This document shows, piece after piece, positions 1 through 11,600 of a DNA stretch of 64,000 bases. The stretch spans positions 2,852,001 through 2,916,000 of the forward strand of contig JAJKFH010001094.1 of assembly GCA_023333565.1 (NCBI GenBank), written 5' to 3'. Position 1 is the first letter of the stretch. Each line of letters opens with the position of its first letter. The stretch is from Puffinus mauretanicus. Lineage: Eukaryota > Chordata > Aves > Procellariiformes > Procellariidae. The position numbers and the translations under genes were made by a program. The notes under the pieces were generated by a model. The model did not search any database, was not told where the DNA came from, and was given only the letters and a program-made list of their open reading frames with translations.

Positions 1-3000
1 ACTGACCATTTCAGTCCCATCTCTTTCAGAACAGAGTTCTCTAACTCCGGTGCTTTTGTAATGCTTGCCAAGCTGGGTGTCACTCCTGACTGGCATCTTT
101 GTTCTTGGGTATTTCTTCTTTGTATCTAAGATTTAAAGTCTTTTCTGATGACAGCTCAGATGATTGCCAGTAATATAAATATCATTGTAACCATCATCTC
201 TGGCCTTTGTAGCTGCCTTTCAAAGATTTTTTTCTAGCAGTCCTTTGTTAGGCATAACTATTCACAGGTCCCATTTTCAACCATCATTGCATCATATTCT
301 CCTGGAGTTCCTGAAGACTTTAATTAATATGTCTTATTTTCCAGATTTTGTTCTTGAGAAAATCACTGGGAAAGAAGTTCTACTCATCATAGAGGAGAAG
401 ATTTGGAAATATCAGAAGTTCTCCGTACTCTGTTCTGGGACATCACTGATCTTTAAAGCACAATTCCTCTTAAAGTTCCTAGTAATTTCTATTGTAGCAT
501 CATACCAAATGTTTTACTGAAATACTAACTGTCTTACTTTTTGAGGAAATTGCTGCTAATACCAAAGAAAGATTTGTGGATGTTCCGGCATAAAGTACCT
601 CTGATGAAACCCTATCCACTTTTTACCTGTTTACTACTCAGCTGCATGTAGCTGCATGCCCTCAATTATTCTTTTCTTTAAAGTACTCCTGAGATCAGTC
701 AAATGCCCTTTTTTGCCTGGATCACACTTCCCTCCGTTATCTCTAGCTGACACATTCAAAATTTGCCAGTAATTCAGTGTTCCCACAGCTTGGCAGATTT
801 ACTAACAGATTGTTACCGGGCTTACTGTTTAACAGGCCAATTTTTAAAAAAAATTTGGGGTGGCAGTTACCCTGTGATTTGAGCATGCTTAGCTGTTTCA
901 GTTATGGTTTTACTTTCGATGTGTCCATTACAAATTCTCATTTGCATTCAGTCTCTAACCTTGTCCTTTACGCTCAACAGCTGCATCTTTGCTGAAAAGT
1001 GAGGCAACACACACGGTTCATTTTTGGAGCCATATCTGCAGTCCTATCCCAGCCTTTCTGCACAACAATAATTCTTGTTATTTTATTATTTGTATTGAAC
1101 AAAGGACCTTTTGCTGTTTGCTTTAAGAAAAGTCAGGAAATCCATGAAGTCTGTGTGACTCAGTAAAACTTTTGGCAATTTTCACTCTTCTTGACCTCCA
1201 AAATGCAGTCTTATTCATGCATACTTAGCTTGTTTTCTGTAAAAGCATCTCTACATAATCCTAGTTTTCTTCTGGTGTCCTTGTCCACCCAGTTAGATCT
1301 GGAGCCTTTGTCAGCTGTCTTTTTGTCTTTTATGGAATAAAAGTCCATGGTTAAAGAAAAGTAAGTTTTGTGTCTATTGAAGTCCTTAGGATTGGCAGAA
1401 AAGGGTAAGGCATGAAAGCTGTTAGAATTTTTAAAAATTTCCCAAGCTGCAACAGAATAAAAAAATCAAACTGAAAGTTCAAAAAAATAAAGAACTGGAT
1501 AAAATAATCAGCTTATGGCATTTTCTATCTAATTCAACCATTTTTTTTTCTAAATATTCATACTATTATTATTTGAGAATGTCATTTGAAAAGTGTTTCA
1601 AACACCATTTGTCAATTTCTGAATGATTGGCACTTCTACTGCGACAGAAATTGCAGGTACTTTTTCCATCTTTGTTTCCTAGTGAAGAAATTCAGAAAAA
1701 TCTGCCCTTTTCTACAAAGCTTCAGTTCAGAAAAATCAACATTTTTGTCTGGAAAAAACTTGCATATGATCGAAGATTTTCCATCCAAATAATTTCATCC
1801 GAGTTTTATTCCCCAGAGCTGCATTATAATGCAATGTCATATTAAGCCACTACCTTCTGTCACTTGGCTGTCCCTTTCATTCGACAAGATGCAAGTTCAT
1901 TATATGCTGTAGTATTCTGATTCTGAGGGATTTAATCATACAAGCTAAGGTGTAAAAAGTGTAGCAATTTGCCTTCTGGCAGTCCCACCATTCTGTCTTG
2001 TATCCATTTAAATTGATACGGATGGGTCAGGATTAGATGATAGGTGTCTGCGTGAATGGAGGAGGCTGATGAAAAAGAGGTTCTTTCTCTTGACAGAACA
2101 CGTACCCATATGTCAAAAGCTGAAAGGATTAATACTGGGATAGAGATAATGTCTTTGGGAGATAAGCAAGGCCAAATTTCTGCCCAGTTGCAGTCATTAA
2201 GGTTCCCAGTTTAAAGGCACTTTCCACAAATGATCCTCTTCAGTCTTGCCTCTTTGACCAGTTCTTACTTGACAGTTACATCCCGCTGATCTAACTTTCC
2301 ATCACAGTTCTACCTGCACGGTACCCTTCCCAAAGCCTTTCTGCACAGCAAAGGTGTGATGTTTAGAAGTTGTCACCCTTCACTTCTGAGCTAATTGTAC
2401 CCAACTAGTGGGAAAAAGATTGTGCAGTCGGTGAGGTGCATAATGCTCAGTTTCATTTGTGATTGTAGAAGGATCAGCCGGCTTCAAAACTGTCTTCATA
2501 ACTTCCACAAGTCTGAGTGGATTTCTAACGCTTGTCTGCTTAGTCTCACCTTTTGCGCTGTAGACAAAAAAAAAGTATGTGTACTTCAGTGAAATTTAAA
2601 ATGTGTCTGTTCTTTGCATGCTCCATAGATCAGTGATCAACACAGTGCAGAAGTTCTTACGTAGTGTGGAGTCAACATGTCTTACTGATTGTGAACTGAG
2701 TACGTTGTGCAATATAACAAGGTTCTTCTTTCCAGACCTTCTCAATGGAAGCTGGAAGTCTCCTGAGAACAGCGGCTTAGCAGATAGAGTACCCTTCTTT
2801 TTACCATTGTTCAACTCCTAAATAAAATTCATTTATAGCTCTTGCTTCCTGACAGACAGTAATTTGTATCTTGAAACCTAAGACCGCTAACTCATAATTT
2901 GCACAACTTGACCATTTCTGGTCAGGAAAGTCTCGAGTGTGAACTCGCACAGAGGCTGAATTATCTCTGGCCCTATGAGAAATAGTCCCTCCAGGTCATG

Positions 3001-3078
3001 GCTGAGATCATTATTAGAGTGTTTTCTAAAGGCTTGTCAGTATTCAGAGCATATTGTTTGCTTGTTCTTGGGGGATTT
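1..3078. other. Unassigned AT-rich noncoding sequence
   Basis: I recognise no gene or repeat family here. Open frames are short (at most about 90 codons), overlap on both strands and resemble no protein family I know. The sequence may be intergenic or intronic; the window alone does not decide. Confidence 0.6.
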
Positions 3079-3140
3079 AACCCTGCAAAGTGCTGAGCGC
3101 TTCTGATAGATACTGAGCACCATCAACTTTCATTTGTATT
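3079..3140. repeat. Ancient amniote interspersed repeat relic
   Basis: The stretch holds the words TGCAAAGTGCTGAGCGC and ACTGAGCACCATCAACTTT. These match a very common, old bird/reptile repeat of the form 'gtgctgagcacc...caactcccattg'. The identification is from memory of that word pattern, and the fragment is short and diverged. Confidence 0.45.
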
Positions 3141-6100
3141 AAGATAAAATTGAGGACACTCAATCTGTCTTGAAAATGTTCAGTGTTTCGTAAGATTGAA
3201 CCTTGACCGACTTTTTTTCTTCACTTTACAGTCCCTAAAGAATCTTAAATTTAATTACAAAAATTCTGCTGAAGCTCAGGCAGAATGGACACTAGTACAT
3301 GCCAATGGTATTTAAAACTGTCTGTCAATGCAGTATTGAATTGCTCAATCTGGGTTTTAATAGCTTTTTCTAAATCAGGAAAAATATATTATTTAAATCC
3401 CATGTAATGTAAATGTAATTAAAATGTACTTTTAATGCAAGACAGTGCATGCAGAAATTGTTGGATCTCTCTCCTGTACTTAGGGGAAAAAAAAGACATT
3501 GGGTTTAGGAGGTCTTTTTAAAAGTCCAGTGAGGGCTTAACATTTCTCTATGCACTCCTTGAAATCAGAGATAACCAAATGATGAGATAAGTGGATAGCT
3601 CTTTTTTTGTTGTTTTTAATTCAGTGAAGGCCTCCCAGTGCATATTCCTGTTGGAGTTGATGAATAGTTCCTTTGGGATGCTGTAAGCTCCACTCAATGT
3701 ATTTATGGAATACCTTCCATTTACACAGAGCACATTTTTCTTGATCAGCTCATAAGGATCAGGGGAGAGAAAAAGAAGCAGCAGGCTTTTTTTTTTTTTC
3801 CTTCACTTCTGGACAGTGGTTTTATGCTCTGTTTTATGATTGTGGCAAAATGAAGCTGCTGGGTTTCAGCCTGGCCTTAACCCTAGAAGATAACATCCTC
3901 CCAAACCCTAAAGCCATCCAGTTAAAGGGTCCATTAGCCATTACTTTTCCTTTTTAAATGAAACAGTCACACTGTGTAAGGAAGACTTACTGGGAATGAA
4001 TAGGAAGAAAGGCCTTCTTTCAGCCCAGCCCACAAAACAGCAGCATTTTTGATGCAGTCTTTTTCAGCTATACCTTCAACATACCCTCAAATGCTTCTTA
4101 TATTTTCTTTACAAGGCTACTGGCAGCAGATCAGTGCACTGCAGTGATACCCTTAAATCTTTGTAGTACATACTTAGGTCATGTGAGTTGGCCCAGGGTT
4201 GCACTTCTCCTGTATGGGCTTCTCGAGCCTTTTCAGACCGGCCTGATGGCTGAAATACAGTGGCTGTAGTACTATTGATGGGGGAAAATGAAAAGGAGAT
4301 GAATTACAGGCAATAACACATGCTTCCGTCATGAACTCCTCTCCTGTAAGTGAGTGGGAGGTGAATCTGATTCACACACTCCAAGCTAAATGGATTATAA
4401 GTTTTGAGGTATAGAAGAAATCTTCCCCTGGGTCAGAGTAGTGGATGCTGGGATTGTTTTGGTTTTGCCTTCTTACAGCAAAATACATGCTTTATTTCTT
4501 AAAATCATTCTACCCTAAAATGATAGCTCCCAGTACTTAGATGCTGATGATGCTTGATGCTGTGTTCTTTCTATGCCACATTACAGTTCTGGATGCTCAT
4601 TATTATTCATCATCTTTCTTAATTGTGTTACATAGGAACTGTTTTATGGCCTATGACATGTGGCGTAGATGTTCTATGCACTGTTTGCAATTAAACATCT
4701 AATTCATAGTAGCCTACAGTGCGAGGAACGGCTCACAGATGGTTCCAGATGGTCCCTTCTAGTTCTGTGTTCTCACGTTTCTATTACAGTGGAAGGGTAG
4801 CAGCAGCAAAAGGTAACTGGCAATCTCTGTTACTTCTCTTCTGTGGATTTTCAATGCTCTTTGATCTCCATTTCCTTTGAAAGAAAGAAGGAAAAATATG
4901 TTACTTGAAATCAAGTGCAGAAATGAAGAGTGAAATACAAGGTTAAAAGGAAATAGTATGAGAAATTATTTTGCCATAGTTGGTTAGAAGATTCTCACTA
5001 CTGTATTTTTATCATTTTGCTTTGAATAGCAGTGCTTTGCTCCAGCTACCAAACCAAGAGCTCATCAAATGTTTTCATCCTTCAAACAACATCTAAGAAC
5101 AACGTATTGCCCCTTGTCTGGTATTAGTGGATTTAAATTGCATTACCCTGTGCATGGGAAAGTGTCAACATTTTCCGAAACTATAGACTATATGTGTCTA
5201 TATCCATGTCTTTATCTGTATCTATATCTCGCTAATCACTTGCATATGAAACACTCCATATTTTGAAAAACAGACATATGACACTTTTGCTGCTGCGTAA
5301 ATACCCCACACTAACGTTCCCACATGCTTTACGTAACACGCACACATGCCCTCTGACGCAGAGGAACCTGGTAGGGGGAAGCCTCAGACCAAAGGGGGTC
5401 ACTGAAATGCAGAAGTGGGAGAACAACAGATCCACTACAGGAAAGGTCCCAGACCTTCCCTGCAACAAGTAACTCGTGCACAATTACAACAGTAATCCAT
5501 TACGCTGAGTGTACAGCTTGTCCATGTCGGACAGGCACACACGAAATATATCCTAGTTAGCAAGGCCAGGGTAGTACTGAAGAGCTCATTTTCCACGTAG
5601 TCCGTAACACTGAGTTTCATGCTCCTTTAGTCATTAGTTACGGGGATAAGGATCCAATTAAGCCCATATATGTTTGGAAGCTCCCACTTAGGGAAGTTCA
5701 TACGTCTATGTTTCTGTGACGGTGTCTGTAATTGTGACTCTTTGTATTAAAGTTGGGGCTGAAAAAAACTCTAAATCCAGAATTAGGGAGACGTGGGGTG
5801 GACTTTGGATTCAGACCAGAATTTTGTAGCTCCGGCCCATCCCTGCTGTAAGAGTTTGTGTGGCTGTGGATGAACGGTGGTGCTTATTGGCGTCGGTACA
5901 GGTGACTGTGTATCTAAGACTTAGAAACAAGAGAGCCAAGGTGGCAATAGGATCAGTCTTGCTCTTTTGCTGGATCAGAATTTCCTTTTGATCAAAAGGC
6001 TCTGCTAGTGTCACTCCAGCATATTTTAAAACAAGAATTTCCTGTGTGCCAGCACTTAGAAGGAAAATCTCCAGCCAGTGGGTTAAAAGCTAGTCAACCT

Positions 6101-6769
6101 TGTAATTTCTCAGTTTCAACTAGGTCAGCGTCTTAGAGCTGAGAAGCAGAGGGTAAATCATCAGACAGTTCTCTCTTGATACCCCAGCAACGTATGGCAA
6201 ATGAGGGGCTGTGTAATCAAGATTAACTCATTTTTCCCTGAAGAGTGAATATTCTGGACCAAATCTATGCCCCAGACCTGTTCTTCAAGGCATTTTAGAA
6301 AAGGTAAATTTGGACTGCTATGTATAAACTCATTTTCATTTTCAGTGTTTCAGCCTGCAGGAGTATTCAGCTGGAGATGAAACATTGGATTTTTTTTCTC
6401 CATTTGAATAAGTAATGGGGAAAGAAGCTTTAATCTCACATCTTTTTTCTGTCATGGATTTCATACATTGGATTTTTTTGTTTTCTCCTCAGTCTGTCGA
6501 GGTCTCAAAAGTGACCTTGACAAGTGATTTCTCTCACTTCTTCTGAGTGTGAATAATCCCAGTTATTTCTGTGCTGATGGTTTGTTTTTATTATGGATTT
6601 CCTTGAGCCTAAGTAGCTTGAAATAGCAGCTTTTATCTTAAAATGTTTAAACTTGATTGAGTCACAATAAGTCTGTAGCTGTCTGGATATGTAGATACAT
6701 ATCTGTTCTTGGCACCTATATGGCCTTCACTGATGGAGTCTTCAAGCATCTTGCAATCCTAGCAGGGTT
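3141..6769. other. Unassigned noncoding sequence
   Basis: No gene is recognised. A T13 run lies at 3,787-3,799, and a degenerate TATCTGTATC-type tandem stretch at about 5,186-5,230. The text at about 4,740-4,775, with GATGGTCCCTTCTAG, resembles the 3' end of old CR1/L3 LINEs, but it is too short to call firmly. Confidence 0.5.
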
Positions 6770-6930
6770 TTACTCCCACTGCCCCTGCCAGGCAGGGAAG
6801 TATTAGCTGCATTTTGCAGTCAGGAAACTGAAGTGTGGCTCAGAGCGAGTGGCCCGTCCAGGGACTCCCGGGAAGCCCAAAGTGCAAGTTCATAGCAGCG
6901 TCCACTAGGTCAAGCTTATCCTCTCACCAT
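6770..6930 (-). repeat. MIR-like (CORE-type) SINE relic
   Basis: Read on the + strand, the order is GCATTTTGCAG, then GGAAACTGAAG, then CTCAGAGCGAGTGGCCCGTC, then CAAAGTGCAAGTTC, then TCCACTAGGTCAAGC. This follows the reverse complement of the tRNA-derived MIR/CORE SINE: a 'cattttacagatggggaaactgaggc' segment, then 'cttgcccaaggtcac', then the old A/B-box end. It is heavily diverged, as expected for an element fixed before modern birds. A related CORE-SINE subfamily is equally possible. Confidence 0.7.
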
Positions 6931-6959
6931 ATTATCAGAACAGTTGCAGGAACAAAGTA

Positions 6960-7400
6960 AAATCAACCTTGTTCATTATATGTTAACCCACTTTGAGTTA
7001 AATTTGGCCCCTCATAACACTGATAACGGTTTAAAAAAAAGTTTAAGCATGGAGAATGTTCTTCTTAAAAAATACACCTATACAATCAAATCAAATTGAT
7101 AGCTAAGGGCAAGTTCTCTCACAAGGCTGTAATAAAAGCAGGCTGATTAAGCCTCAAGGACTTCAATAAACCAATTCTGGATTTATGGTGTTGGAACTTA
7201 AAGGAGTGAGTGAGCCAGCAGACGCACACCAGCGAGCAGCCGCAATGACAAAAAGTGACAATCCTTCACCTGCCAGCATTGAAAGAAACTTCTTGATCAT
7301 TTCAAATGAGACGTTTTTCTAGTTGGCCCATCAGCGAATGCCATATTTTCCTACGGGATGGATATATACCATCAATTAAGTTGTTGATGTTCATATGTAC
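6960..7400. other. Unassigned; possible conserved noncoding segment
   Basis: No repeat or exon is recognised. The segment is AT-rich with compact motif clusters, for example GGCTGATTAAGCC near 7,140, which is a homeodomain-type GATTA core inside a short inverted repeat. The style resembles vertebrate conserved noncoding elements. That is only an impression, since conservation cannot be read from one sequence. Confidence 0.2.
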
Positions 7401-7670
7401 AGTGAATCCAGGAGTGTAGCCCATATATAATCTAATGTAACTCATCCCACCCCCTGTTTACATTTGTAAAAGAAGTCTTACCAGAATAGTGTAGAGAGGA
7501 AGGCAGTGATTTGCTGGGGCTATCGGCTTACAGGTCCTGTTATTGCTGGCTCCACCTGAAACTTTTCTAGTCCTTGTATGATCTGGTCAAAATTGACTTA
7601 CCTGTCTATACCTTTTGCTTCTGTGGTGTGAAATGGGAAAAAGGATGTTTTATCTGTACTTATCCAGCAC

Positions 7671-7790
7671 TGAGAATCATGGAACCATTTGGTTTGGAAA
7701 GGACCTTTGGAGGTCACTGCCCAACATCCTGCGCAGAGCAAGGCCAACTTTGAAGTGAGACGCAGCTTCAGGGGTAGATCAGGGGGCCCA
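7671..7790 (-). mobile_element. CR1 LINE 3'-end fragment (avian type)
   Basis: The + strand begins TGAGAATCATGGAACCATTT and continues with TTGGAAAGGACCTTTGGAGG, CCAACATCCTGC and GGCCAACTTTGAAGT. This is the reverse complement of the 3' untranslated end of avian CR1, including the ATTCT 8-mer end and the hairpin-forming AGGACCTTTGGAGGTC. Only about 120 bp is recognisable, so it is a severely 5'-truncated copy, the usual outcome of CR1 target-primed reverse transcription. It is more diverged than the 33-kb copy and so probably older. Confidence 0.82.
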
Positions 7791-7840
7791 AGGATGTCAC
7801 CCCTTCTGCCTGGTACGTGAGACCTCATGCATCAGATTAC

Positions 7841-7863
7841 GGGTTAGGGGGAGGGGGCTGGGG
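7841..7863 (+). other. Canonical G-quadruplex motif
   Basis: Four G-runs (GGG, GGGGG, GGGGG, GGGG) are separated by TTA, A and CT. This satisfies the G3+N1-7 rule on the + strand. Whether it folds in vivo is unknown. Confidence 0.6.
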
Positions 7864-8379
7864 AACCCCATGGGGCAGGGTCTTCTGCATGTTAGTCCCT
7901 GATGCAGGCATTCGAAGGATGCTTCTGGCATCCTGGGCACCACAACAGGCCAGGGCTTGGCACTGCAAGTGGGTGGGATGTGGGCTTTGCACTCCAGAAG
8001 CCCCTTGGCTGTCTCCTCGCTGTGCAGGAGACACCCCAGGCCTAAGGGAGAGGTGGGACATGACAGAGTAGCAAGAGGACAGGAGCCAGCACACCGTTAC
8101 TCTGGCAGGAGCAGCTGTGGCTTCCCAATGTGCCCATCCCTGTAGCTACTGCACGCTGGGAAAGGGGCAGCAGTAGATTCAGTGAGGAAACTCAGAGCAC
8201 TCAGGAATAAAATAGGATATGAAATAGCCTTATTGCTCACCTGCCCAAGTCATGTTCTTCAATTCCTGCCTTGGGGAAGACAGACGTTTCCCTTTGGCAA
8301 AGAATTTGGCCTGCATAGTAAAAAATGGAAAGCAAAAAGAGAAGCTTCTGCAAATAAACTGCAGTCACTTCACTCCAGC
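7864..8379. other. Unassigned, GC-richer flank
   Basis: Sequence between the CR1 fragment and the CpG-rich block. It is richer in G and C than the rest of the first 8 kb. I see no splice-bounded exon or recognisable repeat. Open frames of about 60-100 codons on both strands overlap each other and look accidental. Confidence 0.5.
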
Positions 8380-8600
8380 ACGCCTGTAATCTGCGCCCTG
8401 ACCACCCCTCTTTTGCCTGCGTCCGCCTCTGAGTGCGAGCGAGCTAATCCCCGCAAAACCGGAGCCTTTAATCGGAGCGTTAATTAGCTGGAAGTGCTGA
8501 TTAAGGCAATTCCCCGCGCTTGGTTGGTGTTCGAGCGCCCTCTCCTGGCCCGGCCGCCCGCCCGCCCGTGCGGGGGGGGCAACGTCCCGCGGGGGAAGGG
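8380..8600. promoter_or_regulatory. CpG-rich segment with clustered homeodomain-type cores
   Basis: By eye there are about 22 CpG dinucleotides in 220 bp, in a window otherwise nearly devoid of CpG. GC content is high, and a (CCCG)n-like run lies near 8,555-8,570. Three homeodomain-type cores sit close together: TAATC at 8,469, TAATTAG at 8,481 and GATTAA at 8,499. The composition suggests an unmethylated CpG-island-like element, that is an enhancer or small promoter. No first exon or TATA box is evident, so the function is inferred from composition only. Confidence 0.4.
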
Positions 8601-8690
8601 AAGGGAAGGGAAGGGAAGGGAAGGGAAGGGAAGGGAAGGGAAGGGAAGGGAAGGGAAGGGAAGGGAAGGGAAGGGAAGGGAAGGGAAGGG
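8596..8690 (+). repeat. (AAGGG)19 pentanucleotide microsatellite
   Basis: Nineteen uninterrupted AAGGG units, preceded by GGGGG, form a pure purine tract abutting the CpG-rich block. The length and purity imply recent slippage. The tract creates spurious open frames encoding EGKGR repeats on the + strand and LPFPS repeats on the minus strand; neither is a gene. AAGGG arrays are known to adopt G-quadruplex or triplex structures. Assembly often misjudges the length of such tracts. Confidence 0.97.
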
Positions 8691-8699
8691 AGACTGCCT

Positions 8700-11600
8700 T
8701 TATCCTACGCTTTCGTGTATGTGGGTGGAATCCCATACTGCCTGTATGATGTTGCTCAGCACTCAAAACTTGGCCTGGTCAAGTTTCCCAGACTCCCTCC
8801 TACCATCCTTCCCCACCCACTGAAAATCTTGCCTTTTTTAGCTATGTTGTTTAGCGTCCGGGGGAAAGGTTGAATTATCTTGCATCTTTTCCATCGCCGG
8901 CTTCTCTGATGGTGTGGAGATAGGCATTAGCCTGGGTTTGCCCCTTAGTCTTGCTCTGTCCCTGTGAAGGAAGCATCATTTTGAACTGTCATTTCTCATC
9001 TCTTCCAAACACCTAATTCTAACAGTCTGTGTTTCTGCAAAGAGGCCCCGGACTCTCTCAGTTAATCTGAGGAATTTAATGCTGGTTACATATTAGTATA
9101 TACAGAGATTCTTCAGGAGCAGCCTTATAATTGATTTCTTGGCTGAGAAGAAATAATGTATGTATCTCGCTGTTTTGACACCATGACCATTATTAGAGGA
9201 TGCATAACTTACAAAGGCATGGTAGCTAGAGTAATGGTCTTGCAGTGAAAGTAATGATCTTGCAGAACAGTTTGGGTATAAGTATAATTTTCATTCATTT
9301 AAATACCTTCTGCTACGTTCAATGAGCTGTAATCCAGTGGAGCCTTTTTTTTCCTTCAAGCCATTCCACAAGGGATTCTTCTAGCCTCTTGTAAAGGGAT
9401 GAATTCCAGCAAGATAGGAACTGCATGAAGAACCACAGTCATTTGCCACAGGGACCAGCAAAGACTGAGATCATCAGGAAAAAGGAACAACTTCTACATA
9501 GCTGTGAAAAAATACCTGGATGGCCACAAAAGGGAATTGTCACATGTGCAGGAGGTTCAAGGAAGCTGAGTTGAATGAGGCAGGAGGGTTCTTCGGAGTC
9601 AGAGCAGCCTTTACCCTTGTTCGGCTCTCAGATTGAATGTCTCACAATACTGTCTGCTACCATCTGGAGTCTGCTCCCGACTTTGTTTCGCTCACCCAAA
9701 GATCCAGGGAGAAGTCAGTAGTTGTGTAAGGCTGGAGATGCCATGTGGTATGCAAGGGAGTGGGAAAAAAAGCAAACCTTTGGCTTACAGGCCACAGAGT
9801 TGACATAGACCGAGGTTGTGGGCCAGCCACAATTGTCTTGGGACTGCTGTTCTCTTCTGCTGGCACGTCATCTGCCTGCAACAATGTGCTGACTGAGCCT
9901 GCTTGTCTATTGTAGCGCTTATCCTACCACTCCTTTGCCCTGTAGAGCATTTCTGTATTTCAGTTGTGGATCATAGCAGCTAGTCTTTCTTCTGTCCCTC
10001 TTCACTCAAGACAGGAACAGAAGCAAACAGATTTTCTTGCGAGCACAGATACCATCCTAAGGTGTGGGAATGTGCTCTTCGGGATCCTTGCTGCTTTTAC
10101 CAACCTGTGAGTCTCATGAAGTTCATGACAGCACAGTATTTAAGCTTTGGTCGTGGTGTTTAATACCACAGAGGAGGGTCACTCAGACAGCCCTCCTTTC
10201 CCAACAAGCAGACTACACAATGTGTGTTGCAGTGCTGTGGGTAGTAGCCCACATACCCTAGAAACGTGCAGAAGGTATGCGTAGTATGTCTTCCTAGAAA
10301 AGACAGTAAGGAGAAGTTAGAAATGAGCATCTTTTATTCAGTGAGCTCTTTGCAAAGAGAGACTGGGTAATGACGAGGAAGAAGCTTCCTTTGAGAAGGG
10401 TTCCAAAGTGCTTGTGGGACTGGCAAGTACAGCTAGCAACCAAGATGCCTATGGGTAAAAATGTGTATCAAAAGAAAAATAAAAAGAATAGCTTAGAAGA
10501 ATTAAAGCTTTGGCTTCTCTTTCTGTGCTTCCTCAGGAAAGGATATAAACTAGCAGCAAAATGTTCTCAGCATCAGCAAAAACTCTAGTGCTGTCAGAAA
10601 GATCTGAGATGTGTTAAACTTCTGCAGATGCGAATTGAAGTTGTATCAGATCTGATCGCTCAAGGAACTGTGTGCCCTGAAATTTCACATGAAGCCATGC
10701 CCAGCAGCTCCCAGAATGGCCATCGGGACACAAGGTTCTACTTATGGTCCAAAACACGGGGGATCATAAGCATTCTTCTTTCAAAAGTAATTTTCTTGCC
10801 GTTGTAGCGAATATGGACAGCCTTATACTGACAGCATGGGATAAAGAAATGTAACAGTGCATGTGGCCCCTTGAAGGACCTGTGGGAATAGCTGGTCCCG
10901 CTGTATAACAAAACAGTACCCAAATACTGGAAATTAGCCGAGAGCTACGATTCCCAGCTGACAGCCCAAAAGGAACAGAGAGGACTAGAGGCACCTCTTT
11001 TGGAGGGATAGGCTTTCAGAAGGGCCAAGGGACTAAGAGGCTGTTGCTAAGTAAAAGAGTTTTTATCCCCCCCTAGATTAATTTTAAAGGGCATTTCTGT
11101 CCAGCTTGCTCAAAAAAAGTTTATCACACAGCTATGACTTTTGTTGTCCTTGGCTAACAGAAGGCAAAACCAGCCTCAACTGTGCACTCAAAAAGAAAAT
11201 TGTGCTTAACGTACATTTTCCCTCATCATCCCTCTGCTATTCCTCTAACCTGCTTTGGAGGAGGATTGTCTGGAGGTGACCTTAGATAATGTCATTGTCT
11301 ATTAAATACTTGACCTCTCTACCAGGTGTAGCCAGAGTGATACTGGTTGCAATGGTGCTTTTCGTGGAGATTTCTGTGCTGCAGGAACAGGACTGCTATC
11401 ACTAAACTCGTTTTACTCAGATCAGGATACAGAAAGCAGATGGTAACAACTTCAAGGCATTAGTAAAATGTTTGACACCGCATACTTTTTTCCTGTTTCA
11501 CTGTCATAGCTGCTGCTTATTTCAGCGCCTGAGACTGGTTTTTCATCAAAGGGAGACTTTGGAAGAATGAACAGGTTTTACCTGGAAAATCCCAAAGAAG

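Noticed and set aside
8365..8873. Open frames of 109-133 codons spanning the AAGGG tract on both strands
   Set aside because: They encode only EGKGR or LPFPS repeats across the microsatellite; a pentamer without stops keeps all frames open, so this is an artefact.
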